From NCBI RefSeq assembly GCF_000745015.1, contig NZ_JQNA01000002.1, positions 5,704,001 through 5,768,000 of the forward strand: a DNA stretch of 64,000 bases, read 5' to 3'. The notes below the pieces were generated by a model. That model was not told the origin of the DNA. It searched no databases and saw nothing but the letters and a program-made list of their open reading frames with translations. Position 1 is the first letter of the stretch. Each line of letters begins with the position of its first letter. This DNA comes from Burkholderia sp. 9120 (GTDB taxonomy: Bacteria; Pseudomonadota; Gammaproteobacteria; Burkholderiales; Burkholderiaceae). The position numbers were made by a program, and so were the translations under genes. This document shows, piece after piece, positions 25,247-33,763 of this stretch.

Positions 25247-27887
25247 TCTGCTCGTCTCCGATCAACGCCAACTTGGCTTTCAGCAGTCCCGGATCCAGCA
25301 CCATGCGCAATTCCGTCAGCGAGCGACGCTGCAAATCAGCTTCGGCGTCGATGTCGGCAAGCAGCCGGTCGAAGTCGGCGGGATGGTCGGCCTTCAACTG
25401 CGTAAATATCCGCATGCCCTGCTGCGCCGCGGTCTGCGCGTCGGACAGCAAGCGCGCCTCGCTGCGAAAGCCCGGCGAAATTCCCGCTTCTAGCCGTTGC
25501 GTGCCGCCAATCGGCCCACTCGCGCGATATTGTTTCCACAGGCTCTGCGCGCGCAGCAGCAGATCTTGCGCACGCGCCAGCGCTTTATCGTGCAGCGCGG
25601 CCACGTCTTTCTGGATCGACTGCGCGAACCACACATCCGTGACCGGATCGAGGCTCGCGTAGAACGACAGCAAACGCTCGTCGTAATCCTTGCCGCCGCG
25701 CGTTTTCTGTAGATCGCTGAATTGATCGAGCAAGGCCTTCTTATGCGTCTGCTCCGCTGCGAGCACGTCGGACCACGGTCCCGCCGGCATCGCGGCCAAA
25801 CCCGCCAGCGCCTGCTGGGCGTCGCCGCGCTGCCACGCTGCCGTCACCGCGGACTGCTGCTGAATGACATCCTGCGAAGGCAGACGGCTCGCCGCCAATT
25901 GCTGAAACTGCGCCTGAAACGGCGGCGTGCTGAAACGCGTGGTTTTCAGCATGGCGAGCAACGGCGCCAATTGCCGGCTAAGCGCGGCATTCAATAGCGC
26001 CGTGTATTGCCGCAAATCGTCGCGCACCCGATCCAGGCCCGCGAGACGCGGATAGCGCTGCGCGTAATCGTCGAGCACGGCGGGCAAGGCGTCGGGTTTG
26101 TCGCGCGCCAGCTCGGTGCGGATTGTTCCGTTCAGACGGTCGATGGCGGCCACGTACACCGAATCGTCGCTCTCCAGTTTGCGCAGATGGCTGAGCGCCT
26201 GCGCATAAGGCTCCGCGAACACCGGCACGTACGATGCGATGCGGTCGAGCGCGCGCTGATGACTTTTGGCGTCGTCGTCCCAGCGTTGCAGCAAACCGTT
26301 GATGGTGGTCTCGTCCGCGTACATGCGAATCGGCGCTTCCATGCCGCCGCGCACCGCGACGAAACGCTCCAGATCGCCGACCCATTGCAATTCGCCGATC
26401 AGCGACATCGCGTCCGCATTGTTCGTGCTCAATGAGCGCATCTCGTTGAGCAGCGTGTCGGCCTGATCGAACTGCGCCTTTTGCAGCGTATTCAGCCAGT
26501 CGGGGAGACGCGCTTTCAGCAACGCCTCGCTGGCCAGCGCGCTGACTTTCGTATCGGCGGGATGATCCGCGAGGTAGCCTTTCGCGGCCGTGACTGCGCT
26601 GTTGTAATCGCCACTCGCCAGCAGGTCCTTCAATTCGCGCTCGGACGAGCCGCGCAGGTAGAGCGTCGACACGAGTGCAATCAGCACGACGAGGCCGGCG
26701 CCGCCCCACATGGCGATTCGCCGCACGCTCGTGCGATCGCCACCGGCGAACGCCTTGCTGAGTTCTCCCGCCATGAGGCGCCAACGATGCGTGCGGCCCT
26801 GTGTGGCGCTCTTATTGTTGGCACCGTTCGAACCGCGCGCGTCGGCGGCATGGGTCGCACCGTTTGCACCGTTCGCGCCATTTGTCGCATTGGCGCCGTT
26901 CACATGCTCCGCGATGCGCGCGTCACTCAGGCCGTTCCCCGCTCGCGCCGCCGAGCCGGTCGCGTCGCGCTTGCTCGGTCCCGACCACGGTTGGGCGGCC
27001 TGATTGACTTCGTCCTCGCGTTGCCGCGCCGGATCGACGCAAAAAATATCGAGGAACGAATTCGCCGCGCCGACAAAGGTGGTCTTGTCGGTATCGGCGG
27101 CTTCGTCGGCGGTGGGGTGGAATACGAGTTGGGTCACGGTGGGCTCGACTTCAGGGGGCTTCTGCAGCGTCACCCTGTAGACGAAGTGATCTCCCCCAAA
27201 TGCAACCAGGTTGCCATCCGCCAGCGGCAGCGCGGATTCGTCCAGGCGTTTTCCGCCAACGAATGTGCCATTCGTGCTGCCGAGATCTTCGACATAGAAC
27301 TCGCCACCCTTCAGGAAAATATGCGCATGACGCCGCGAGATGTAATTGACCTGATGCGGGTAGCGCTCCCTGTAGCGCGAGAAAACCTCGTCGGCTTTGC
27401 TGATCAGAAACGGAAAGGCCTGCACTTCGATGGGCTGCAGGCCGAGGTCGTCGCGCTGCGGCACCAGCAGCAGCGCCGACACGGGCGACGAGCCGGCTCC
27501 CGCCACGATTCGCGCGCGCGGCTCGATACTCACCCGGTAACAGAGCTCGCCGCCGAAGCACAACTCGTCGCCGGCGCGCACGCGGGCCGGCGTTTGCCGC
27601 ACCGCGACGCCATTCACGGTCGTGCCGTTCTTGCTCTCGAGATCGGCGACGTAAAGCGCGCCCTGCTCCGTGAAAACGCGTGCGTGCCGGCGCGACAGTC
27701 GCGCGATCCGCTCTGCGGGGTAATCGGTGAACGGCGCCTCGCTGCGGCCGATCGCGAACAGGTTGTCCACGATCCGGATCGCGTCGAGCGCGGGGCGCTG
27801 CGCGGACGCAACGGGAGACAGCACTACGTCGAAGGCAGTGCCCGCTGTCACGCGCATCTCAGCAATCGGAGCTTCGCCGGTGGCCAT
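25224..27887 (-). CDS. Two-FHA-domain membrane protein, scaffold of the export system
   Basis: An 887-residue protein. FHA domain 1 lies near residues 40-115 (IGRSEAPF, LSRRHARVF, KNGTTVNG) and FHA domain 2 near 165-245 (ISRRHAHIFL, STNGTFVGG). Both keep the arginine-serine/arginine and asparagine-glycine residues that bind phosphothreonine. A linker of NGA/NGAN repeats (about 330-360) leads to one membrane helix (about 390-412). A 470-residue helical, TPR-like region follows and should be periplasmic if the FHA end is cytoplasmic. It is the first gene of the exporter operon. It probably recruits threonine-phosphorylated partners and couples kinase signalling to the exporter. The repeat linker is encoded by degenerate 9-bp repeats, a place for length variation. 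Confidence 0.85.
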   Translation of the reverse strand: MATGEAPIAEMRVTAGTAFDVVLSPVASAQRPALDAIRIVDNLFAIGRSEAPFTDYPAERIARLSRRHARVFTEQGALYVADLESKNGTTVNGVAVRQTPARVRAGDELCFGGELCYRVSIEPRARIVAGAGSSPVSALLLVPQRDDLGLQPIEVQAFPFLISKADEVFSRYRERYPHQVNYISRRHAHIFLKGGEFYVEDLGSTNGTFVGGKRLDESALPLADGNLVAFGGDHFVYRVTLQKPPEVEPTVTQLVFHPTADEAADTDKTTFVGAANSFLDIFCVDPARQREDEVNQAAQPWSGPSKRDATGSAARAGNGLSDARIAEHVNGANATNGANGANGATHAADARGSNGANNKSATQGRTHRWRLMAGELSKAFAGGDRTSVRRIAMWGGAGLVVLIALVSTLYLRGSSERELKDLLASGDYNSAVTAAKGYLADHPADTKVSALASEALLKARLPDWLNTLQKAQFDQADTLLNEMRSLSTNNADAMSLIGELQWVGDLERFVAVRGGMEAPIRMYADETTINGLLQRWDDDAKSHQRALDRIASYVPVFAEPYAQALSHLRKLESDDSVYVAAIDRLNGTIRTELARDKPDALPAVLDDYAQRYPRLAGLDRVRDDLRQYTALLNAALSRQLAPLLAMLKTTRFSTPPFQAQFQQLAASRLPSQDVIQQQSAVTAAWQRGDAQQALAGLAAMPAGPWSDVLAAEQTHKKALLDQFSDLQKTRGGKDYDERLLSFYASLDPVTDVWFAQSIQKDVAALHDKALARAQDLLLRAQSLWKQYRASGPIGGTQRLEAGISPGFRSEARLLSDAQTAAQQGMRIFTQLKADHPADFDRLLADIDAEADLQRRSLTELRMVLDPGLLKAKLALIGDEQSETRPSP

Positions 27888-27913
27888 TTTATCTGGATCA
27901 CTAAGCGTTTACC

Positions 27914-27934
27914 CGTTGCGAAAAACACGCAACG
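27914..27934. promoter_or_regulatory. Leader hairpin/dyad before the FHA gene
   Basis: CGTTGCG (27914-27920) and CGCAACG (27928-27934) form a perfect dyad with a 7-nt A-rich loop within the roughly 110-nt untranslated leader of the exporter operon. It may be an operator or an RNA hairpin affecting translation of the FHA gene. Confidence 0.4.
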
Positions 27935-28004
27935 AAAACGGCACGAAGAACTGCAGCGAAATGAGGTTGTTCGAGCGAGCCGCGCGAAAGCCGGCTCCTT
28001 AAGG

Positions 28005-28032
28005 ATTGTAAGTCACGCATGGCAAGTGTCAA
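28005..28032 (-). promoter_or_regulatory. Sigma-70 promoter of the exporter operon
   Basis: On the minus strand a consensus -35 TTGACA (28027-28032) and -10 TACAAT (28005-28010) are 16 bp apart, 118 bp upstream of the FHA start. The machinery thus appears to be under housekeeping control while the peptide genes use sigma-54. Confidence 0.75.
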
Positions 28033-28126
28033 TTTCCGGATGGTCGGTGATGAAGGCAATCGGCGCGTCATCCGCAGCCGAAATACCCGCGCTGCGCGCC
28101 ACGTTGCGGTTTAGCTCAATGTTCTC

Positions 28127-29587
28127 TCAGTGTTCCTTTACTTCGGCCTGCACGTCGACGCTCGGCCAACCGCCGCCGAGCGCTTTGTAGAGGAGCACGG
28201 TGTCGGACAAAATCAATTGATGGTTGGCGAGTAAAGACTGTTGCGCATCCAGCAGCGTGCGTTCGGTTTCGAAAACCTCCAGCTGAGACACCACACCAAG
28301 GCGCAATTGCGACTGAATCTGATCCGCGACGATCTGTAAGCGGTCCACCTGCTGCTGCAACTCCACCCGCTGCTGCTTGTGCGAATTGAGATTGACCAGC
28401 GCGTTCTCCACTTCCTCGAACGCGCCCATCACAGCCACGCGATATTGCTGTTCGGCAACTGTCGATTGCGCTTTGGTGACTTTCACATGCGCGCGCACGC
28501 CGGGATCGAGCAGCGGAATGTTGATGCTCGGCATGAAGCCGTAGGTGAACGATTTCAGCAAGTCGGTCAGCGCGAAGCTGGCCGTGCCGCCGTGCCCGGT
28601 GAGGCTGATGGTGGGCAATTGCGCGAGCTTCGCCTGGCCGACCAGGTCGTACGCTTCGAGCACTCTGAATTCCGCGGCCACCACGTCGGGACGCCGTGCG
28701 AGCAATTGCGCGGGCAGGCCGTCGGGAACGGCCGGCAATTGCACGCGTTGTTGCAAATGGCCTTTAGGCAGTTGAAATTCGCCCGCCGGCACGCCGATCA
28801 GCGTACACAGCGCGTTATTGGCGATATCGCGCGAGCGGCGCAGTTCGAGCAACTGGTTCGTCAGGCGATTGATTTCTGCCTGCTGCCGCAGCACCTGGGT
28901 TTGCGGCACGATGCCGTTGCGGCGCTGGCCTTCGTAGATCGAGAGAATCAGTTTGTTGGTGACGAGGGTTTTTTGCTGCTGCTCGATCTGGTCGTCGAAT
29001 TGCAGAATCTGAAAGTACGTGCTGGAAACGTTCGATACCAATTCCAGATAGCCCGCGCGCCAATCCGCTTCACTGGCGTGGAATTCGGCCTTCTGCGCCT
29101 GAACGCCTTTTTCGACTTTGCCCCAGATATCGATGTCCCAGTTCACCTGAGTCGCGAGGTTGTACTGCTTCGAGAACGTCTGGCCGGTGGTCTTTTCGAA
29201 GTCCGCGCCGGCGCCGAGATCCATGGTCGGCAAACCGCCCGCTTTGGCTTCGCCGATCTGTGTGCCGGCGACGTCGATCCGCGCAGCCAGCACCTTGATA
29301 TCGAAGTTGCCGGCGATCGCTTTCGCGATCAACGTGTCCAGATACGGATCACGGAAGCCTTTCCACCAATCGGGTTCGATCGTCGCGGCGGCCGATACCG
29401 GCGCACCCTTCTGGTCCGACCATGCGGTTTTTGCGGGTGTATCGGGACGCTGGTAAGCGGGCATGCTGACGTCGATACACGCGCCCAGCGAGAGCGCGCA
29501 GAGCGTCGCGGCGCAGACAGTGCGCAGCGTGTGCGCCGAGGCTTTGCAGAAGCGCTGACGGACCGGGAAATCAAGCAACGCTGACAC
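28127..29587 (-). CDS. NodT/TolC-like outer-membrane efflux lipoprotein
   Basis: A 486-residue outer-membrane factor. The GTG at 29587 is chosen because GGAG precedes it and the protein then begins with a signal ending LCALSLGAC, a lipobox with cysteine 37. Two outer-membrane-factor repeats are visible, for example PDWWKGFRDPYLDTLIAKAIAGNFDIKVLAARID, LQLPAVPDGLPAQLLARRPDVVAAEFRVLEAYDLVGQA and GRLGVVSQLEVFETERTLLDAQ-type sequence near the end. It would form the trimeric exit duct. It precedes the exporter operon by 239 bp on the same strand and has no other partner nearby, so it most likely completes the tripartite exporter. Confidence 0.88.
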   Translation of the reverse strand: MSALLDFPVRQRFCKASAHTLRTVCAATLCALSLGACIDVSMPAYQRPDTPAKTAWSDQKGAPVSAAATIEPDWWKGFRDPYLDTLIAKAIAGNFDIKVLAARIDVAGTQIGEAKAGGLPTMDLGAGADFEKTTGQTFSKQYNLATQVNWDIDIWGKVEKGVQAQKAEFHASEADWRAGYLELVSNVSSTYFQILQFDDQIEQQQKTLVTNKLILSIYEGQRRNGIVPQTQVLRQQAEINRLTNQLLELRRSRDIANNALCTLIGVPAGEFQLPKGHLQQRVQLPAVPDGLPAQLLARRPDVVAAEFRVLEAYDLVGQAKLAQLPTISLTGHGGTASFALTDLLKSFTYGFMPSINIPLLDPGVRAHVKVTKAQSTVAEQQYRVAVMGAFEEVENALVNLNSHKQQRVELQQQVDRLQIVADQIQSQLRLGVVSQLEVFETERTLLDAQQSLLANHQLILSDTVLLYKALGGGWPSVDVQAEVKEH

Positions 29588-29803
29588 GATGGTCTCCGAT
29601 GACACCCATTTCGCTGCATGAGCAAAACGCACCTTGTCGATCGGCCACCTCGTATGCGACTTCAGCATTGAAGCTTGAAGCGGTTCAGGGAATCGGGCGA
29701 TGGTGTTGGAGCGTTGGGGGCGTAAAAAGAACGATTGATTGCGAAATCTTTTTGAGGAGCGAACCGCGGAAGCCGTTGTGGCCTCCGCGGTTTTCAACGC
29801 CGG

Positions 29804-30079
29804 TCAGACGTTGATGTTGTTGCTCGCGGTCACATGCGGGTTGATCGTGGTCGTGACGCCGGCCACGAAAGCCGCGTTGTTGCCGTTGGCGTTCTGGATG
29901 CTCATCGACGTATTGATCAACTGGGTGGCGTCGACGGTCTTGCTGTTATTGGGCGCGTACACCGGCGCAAAGCTGAAGTACGACGAAGACGGGAAGCCGT
30001 AGCCGCCGCGCACGGCGCTCATGGCCTTGCTGTCGAGTTGGGCGGTGATGGACAGGTCTTTGATGGTCAGCGTGTTCAT
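29804..30079 (-). CDS. Secreted GG-leader peptide 2
   Basis: A 91-residue peptide, ATG at 30079 behind AGGAG. The 26-residue leader MNTLTIKDLSITAQLDSKAM-SAVRGG is identical to that of peptide 3. The roughly 65-residue mature part (YGFPSSSYF...) differs from peptide 3 at 14 or so positions, mostly conservative. It is rich in Asn, Ser, Thr and Val, contains no Cys or Trp, and ends NNINV. Alternating polar and hydrophobic residues suggest beta structure, perhaps fibrillar. The promoter is a sigma-54 element with an upstream dyad. The gene sits about 6 kb from and inverted relative to peptide 3. It should be processed by the C39 exporter. The activity (bacteriocin, adhesin, signal, matrix) is unknown. 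Confidence 0.83.
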   Translation of the reverse strand: MNTLTIKDLSITAQLDSKAMSAVRGGYGFPSSSYFSFAPVYAPNNSKTVDATQLINTSMSIQNANGNNAAFVAGVTTTINPHVTASNNINV

Positions 30080-30154
30080 GGTAAATCTCCTGGAAGGGAA
30101 GCTGCACAGTCTTGCGGTTGGGTTCGAGCATCTTGTCTGCTCGAGTGTCACTAA

Positions 30155-30170
30155 TGCATGGGCTGTGCCA
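30155..30170 (-). promoter_or_regulatory. Sigma-54 promoter of peptide 2
   Basis: TGGCACAGCCCATGCA on the minus strand: a perfect TGGCAC -24 box and a TGCA -12 box at the correct spacing, 75 bp before the ATG. The identical 16-mer precedes peptide 3. Confidence 0.82.
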
Positions 30171-30291
30171 GTTTCGCTTCACGCTCCTAAATAAATCGCC
30201 GAACCGCTGTGGATAAAGGGCTGCGGGGAGTCGTCCCGTTACTCGGCAAATCACGGCAGAGAAACCGCGCGCCACGAGTGGTGGCTCGCAG

Positions 30292-30316
30292 CCAACAACC
30301 GGTGTGATGCTGTTGG
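30292..30316. promoter_or_regulatory. Enhancer-like dyad of peptide 2 (CCAACA-N13-TGTTGG)
   Basis: CCAACA (30292-30297) and TGTTGG (30311-30316). Its near edge is 122 bp upstream of the -24 box of peptide 2. The matching dyad of peptide 3 is 123 bp from its -24 box, while the DNA between has diverged, as expected for a functional activator site. Confidence 0.62.
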
Positions 30317-30359
30317 TTGCGGCGTGACACCGAGTCGCGCAGACGAAAATCGCTCGACG

Positions 30360-30794
30360 TCATCGCGCGATCACCGTGATCTTCTTCGAGTACACCGGCG
30401 GATTGTGCGGCACATGCATGTCGTCGCCCATCAGCAATTGCAGCGTGTGTTTACCCGGTGGCAACTGAATCATGGTTTCCGTTTCACCCGCACCGAAGTG
30501 CAGATGATTGCGGTCCGACGGAATTTCCTGATCCATCGGCGGCAGGTCGGTGTCGATCAGCAAATGATGGTGGCCGGTATTCGGAAACTTGACGCCCTTC
30601 GGCGCCACGCCCATGTAGCGCAAGCCGAACCACACGCGGAACGGTTTATTGGCCGCGACTACCTGGCCATCGTTCGGATAGCCGATGTAGGCATAAGCGC
30701 CGGCCGGCGCCGGTGTCGTCCCGGCGGTGGCGGGAATCGACGAAATCAAAGCCGCCGACGCCATGAGCGCCGCGACCGCGATGATCTTGAACAT
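30360..30794 (-). CDS. DUF4399 exported protein (copy 2)
   Basis: A 144-residue protein, ATG at 30794 behind GGAGAG. A classic signal peptide ends at SIPATAG. The mature domain carries the DUF4399 signature: FRVWFGLRYMGVAPKGV, NTGHHHLLIDTDLPPMDQEIP and HFGAGETETMIQLPPGKHTLQLLMGD. The HHH/LLID core with several histidines suggests metal or small-ligand binding in the periplasm, but the family has no defined function. It lies 47 bp behind a paralogue with roughly 60 percent identity in the same direction, between peptide 2 and the caspase/FGE gene. A link to the export system is only positional. Confidence 0.8.
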   Translation of the reverse strand: MFKIIAVAALMASAALISSIPATAGTTPAPAGAYAYIGYPNDGQVVAANKPFRVWFGLRYMGVAPKGVKFPNTGHHHLLIDTDLPPMDQEIPSDRNHLHFGAGETETMIQLPPGKHTLQLLMGDDMHVPHNPPVYSKKITVIAR

Positions 30795-30841
30795 GAAGGT
30801 CTCTCCGTCCTGACGGGCCCGCGTGGAAGCAGCGGGCAGCG

Positions 30842-31345
30842 CTAGTCTTTTTGCACGGTGATGGTGATCTTTTTCGAGTACACGGGTGGGACATGCGGCA
30901 CGTGATTGTGATCGCCGAGAATGAGTTGCAACGTGTGCTTGCCCGGCGGCAACTCGATGCGCGCGTCGGTTTCGCCCGCGCCGAAGTGCAGATGATTGCG
31001 ATCCGACGGAATTTCCTGGTCGAGCGGCGGCAGATCGGTATCGATCAGCAAATGGTGATGGCCGGTGTTCGGAAACACGACGCCTTTCGGACACACGCCC
31101 ATATTGCGCAGCCCCATGCGGACCCACAGCTTGCCGCCGTGAATCACGGCGCCGTCGGGAGGCCAGATGATGTACTCCTCGGCGCCCGGTGGCGAAGGAG
31201 TTTGCGCGGCCGCCATGGCCGCGCGTGACGCGACGCAACCGAGTGCCGCAGCGAGAATCGCGCACAAAGCGGTACGACGCGTGGCGAAATGCGCCGCCGC
31301 GTCATGCTGCTTGCCGGGATCGACGTGGGTGTGAGTTCTTCGCAT
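30842..31345 (-). CDS. DUF4399 exported protein (copy 1)
   Basis: A 167-residue paralogue of the next gene. The N-terminus has a long basic region then a hydrophobic segment (ALCAILAAALGCVASRAAMA), probably a Sec signal with a late start; a shorter start is possible. The DUF4399 core is intact (GLRNMGVCPKGVVFPNTGHHHLLIDTDLPP, HFGAGETDARIELPPGKHTLQL). Compared with copy 2 it adds a cysteine (Cys in GVCPKG) and has HNHVPHVPP where copy 2 has MHVPHNPP. The pair looks like a recent tandem duplication. The function is unknown. Confidence 0.76.
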   Translation of the reverse strand: MRRTHTHVDPGKQHDAAAHFATRRTALCAILAAALGCVASRAAMAAAQTPSPPGAEEYIIWPPDGAVIHGGKLWVRMGLRNMGVCPKGVVFPNTGHHHLLIDTDLPPLDQEIPSDRNHLHFGAGETDARIELPPGKHTLQLILGDHNHVPHVPPVYSKKITITVQKD

Positions 31346-31711
31346 AGCGCACTCTCCCGAAGAGGGTCATGGCCATCTCGGCCGCGCAAGGCAGACCGAG
31401 TGTTCCAGCCGAATTTCGCGGGCGCTCGCTCGATGGGTCGGCCGCCTAGTTAAAACGACCGTACCGCGTTACTTTGTGAATTAGCTTAGGACGTAACTTG
31501 CCAAAAAGATACGCCACACTCGTTAACCGTATAGCGCAATGAGGAGAAGCAGACCCTGGTGACGCGCAAAGCGCGTGCTATCGTTATTAACAGGTTGCAG
31601 ATGGATGGTCGATAGCGGCATCGATACCTTGTCCGATGTACTCCGGCGATTGCGGCGTGCGTCGCGGTCCTCGAATGCCTATGTTCTGTCCGGATCAAAC
31701 AGGATGTGAAG
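31346..31711. other. Divergent intergenic region between DUF4399 and caspase/FGE genes
   Basis: A 366-bp AT-richer stretch. I searched for sigma-54 boxes on both strands and found only mis-spaced matches. It should hold the promoters for both flanking genes, but no hexamer pair stands out. Confidence 0.45.
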
Positions 31712-33703
31712 ATGTGGCGAATATTCCTGCTGGTATGCATGGCCGGGGCCATTCAGGCGCATTCGGATAATGCTCGCGCCGCGACGCAACGCGACGGCGC
31801 GAGTGACACGACGACGAATACCGCCGCTGGTTTTCATGGCGCGATTTCGCCATTCACGCTGCGACGGGATGATTCGGATTCACCGCGTATTGCGCTTGTG
31901 ATTGGCAATGGCGCCTATGGGCATCAGCCAGGTGCGAAAGCGGATGCTGATGCGGTCCGCGATAATGCGCCGCGCGATGCTAAAGCCATGCGTGACAGCC
32001 TTCGCGCGCTCGGCTTTGACGTTATCCTGCGGACGAATGCGTCGCCGTCGCAAATGCGGCAGGCTATTGCGCAATTTCATCGGCGGTTGCAAGCGGGGGG
32101 TGTCGGGCTCTTCTATTTTGCCGGACACGGTATGCAAATCGGTGGGCAAACGCTGCTGGTTCCTGCCGGCCTCGATTTAGGCGCGCCGGCCGAATTAGTG
32201 CGTGACGGCCTCGACCTGAATACGGTGTTGCAGGCAATGGCTTCGCCGCGAAACGACCCGTTCAATCTCGTGATCCTCGATACGTGTCTGAACAATCCGT
32301 TCTCGGCAAGCACCCACGTTTCGACACTCAAGCTTCCGGCGAATACTGTAGTTGCGTACGCAACGGCGCCCGGCGGGTTTGCCGCGGACAGCACGCAGCA
32401 CGGCGTTTATACAAACGAATGGCTACATGCACTTCACGATGCGCCATCGGACTCTCTGACGACGCTGCTGCAGCGCGTCGCGAGTCGTGTTGCTAGCGCG
32501 ACCGGCGGCGAGCAAACGCCGTGGATTGCATCGGCGCTTCCGCACGCGTTCAACTACGCCGATGGCGTTGAACCTTCCGCGCACTACGTTGCCGACAACC
32601 GCGTCGTCGACCTGCACAGCCGGGGCATTCTTCCGAAAGATAGCAGCGAACAGTACGAGATCACCTTCTGGAATTCGATCAAGGACAGCAACTACCCCGG
32701 CGATTACGAAGCGTATTTGAAGGCCTATCCGAACGGCCGCTTCGCCACGCTTGCCCATGCGCGTATCGACCGCTTGCGTGCCGCGTCGGCGGCGAGTGCG
32801 CCGACGTCGGCTGCGGCGCCCACCACCGCACCGATAGCCGCGCCGCAAGCCGTAAAGCCGGCCGCACCAGCCACACCGGTCGCTGCTCCCGCACAGGAGC
32901 ATCCCCGCCCCGCTCCCACACCGCCCGCAGCGGCCGTCGCACCCGCCGTGGCCGTCGCTCCAAAGCCCGCAACCCATCCCCCCAGCGCGGGTGAGAGCCG
33001 CGACTGTGCCACCTGTCCGATCATGATTCCCGTACCGGCCGGCGCATTCGCAATGGGCAGCAATACCGACGACCCCTCCGAGAAACCCGTCCACCATGTG
33101 ACGATCGGCGCGCCGTTCGCGATCGGCAAATTCCCGGTGACGGTCGACCAGTGGAACGCGTGCGTCGCCGCCAATGCGTGTCAGAAACTCACGCCGGAGA
33201 ACAACCCGAACAAAGCCGCGCCCGCGCGCGATCTCAGTTGGGACGACGCGCAGCAATACGTGAAGTGGCTCAGCAAAATCACCGGCAAGCCCTACCGCTT
33301 ACCCACCGAAGCCGAGTGGGAATACGCGGACCGCGCCGGCACGGCCACGAAGTACTGGTGGGGCGATCAGATGCACAAGGGCAACGCCAATTGCAAAGAC
33401 TGCGGCGATCCCTGGCACAAGGAAGGACCGGAGGCCGCCGGTTCATTCGCGCCGAACCCGCTCGGCCTGTACGACATGAACGGCGGCGTCTGGGAGTGGA
33501 CGGCCGACTGCTGGCACAACAGCTACCAGGGCGCGCCTGTCGACGGTCATGGGTGGGATAGCCCCGGCTGCGATATGCGGGTGATTCGCGGCGGCTCTTG
33601 GCGCGAAGGCGGCGACTACATGCTCAGTGCGACGCGCTTCAAGTACAGCTCGGGCGTACGGCAATCGCAAGACGGTCTGCGGGTGGTCAAAGATCTCAAG
33701 TGA
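31712..33703 (+). CDS. Caspase-like protease fused to a formylglycine-generating-enzyme-like domain, exported
   Basis: A 663-residue protein, ATG at 31712 with AGGA upstream. A signal peptide ([18 protein letters not shown]) precedes a caspase/metacaspase fold: [13 protein letters not shown], then His139 in YFAGHGMQ and Cys192 in [10 protein letters not shown], an intact His-Cys dyad. A proline/alanine linker (about 360-430) leads to an FGE-sulfatase/SUMF1-like domain ([59 protein letters not shown]). The paired active-site cysteines of true FGE, expected after GGS, are absent, so the domain is probably a binding module. Such fusions accompany kinase-linked systems. A processing or execution role in the periplasm is speculative. 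Confidence 0.85.
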   Translation: MWRIFLLVCMAGAIQAHSDNARAATQRDGASDTTTNTAAGFHGAISPFTLRRDDSDSPRIALVIGNGAYGHQPGAKADADAVRDNAPRDAKAMRDSLRALGFDVILRTNASPSQMRQAIAQFHRRLQAGGVGLFYFAGHGMQIGGQTLLVPAGLDLGAPAELVRDGLDLNTVLQAMASPRNDPFNLVILDTCLNNPFSASTHVSTLKLPANTVVAYATAPGGFAADSTQHGVYTNEWLHALHDAPSDSLTTLLQRVASRVASATGGEQTPWIASALPHAFNYADGVEPSAHYVADNRVVDLHSRGILPKDSSEQYEITFWNSIKDSNYPGDYEAYLKAYPNGRFATLAHARIDRLRAASAASAPTSAAAPTTAPIAAPQAVKPAAPATPVAAPAQEHPRPAPTPPAAAVAPAVAVAPKPATHPPSAGESRDCATCPIMIPVPAGAFAMGSNTDDPSEKPVHHVTIGAPFAIGKFPVTVDQWNACVAANACQKLTPENNPNKAAPARDLSWDDAQQYVKWLSKITGKPYRLPTEAEWEYADRAGTATKYWWGDQMHKGNANCKDCGDPWHKEGPEAAGSFAPNPLGLYDMNGGVWEWTADCWHNSYQGAPVDGHGWDSPGCDMRVIRGGSWREGGDYMLSATRFKYSSGVRQSQDGLRVVKDLK

Positions 33704-33763
33704 TTCGATCGAGTGGTTCACGGTCTCTGCTCGCCGGAACCGTTCCTTCGCCGGACTTTCCGC

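Larger units (their letters stand above)
29804..30180 (-). repeat. Inverted duplicate copy A (peptide 2 with promoter)
   Basis: Pairs with 36320-36695 on the plus strand. Similarity covers the sigma-54 promoter, about 60 nearly identical bases of leader RNA, the ribosome site and the coding region, with the leader-peptide part most conserved. The copies flank about 6.1 kb in inverted orientation and could support inversion or gene conversion. Confidence 0.7.

Noticed and set aside
27888..28126. Sigma-54 promoter before the FHA operon
   Set aside because: The only candidate (GTGCC...GTTGC) lacks the second -24 G, while a consensus sigma-70 promoter is present at 28005-28032.
31346..31711. Sigma-54 promoter before the caspase/FGE or DUF4399 genes
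   Set aside because: The best matches are one base off the required 10-bp gap.
31712..33703. Active formylglycine-generating enzyme
   Set aside because: The paired cysteines needed for catalysis are missing after GGS, and no sulfatase gene is near.
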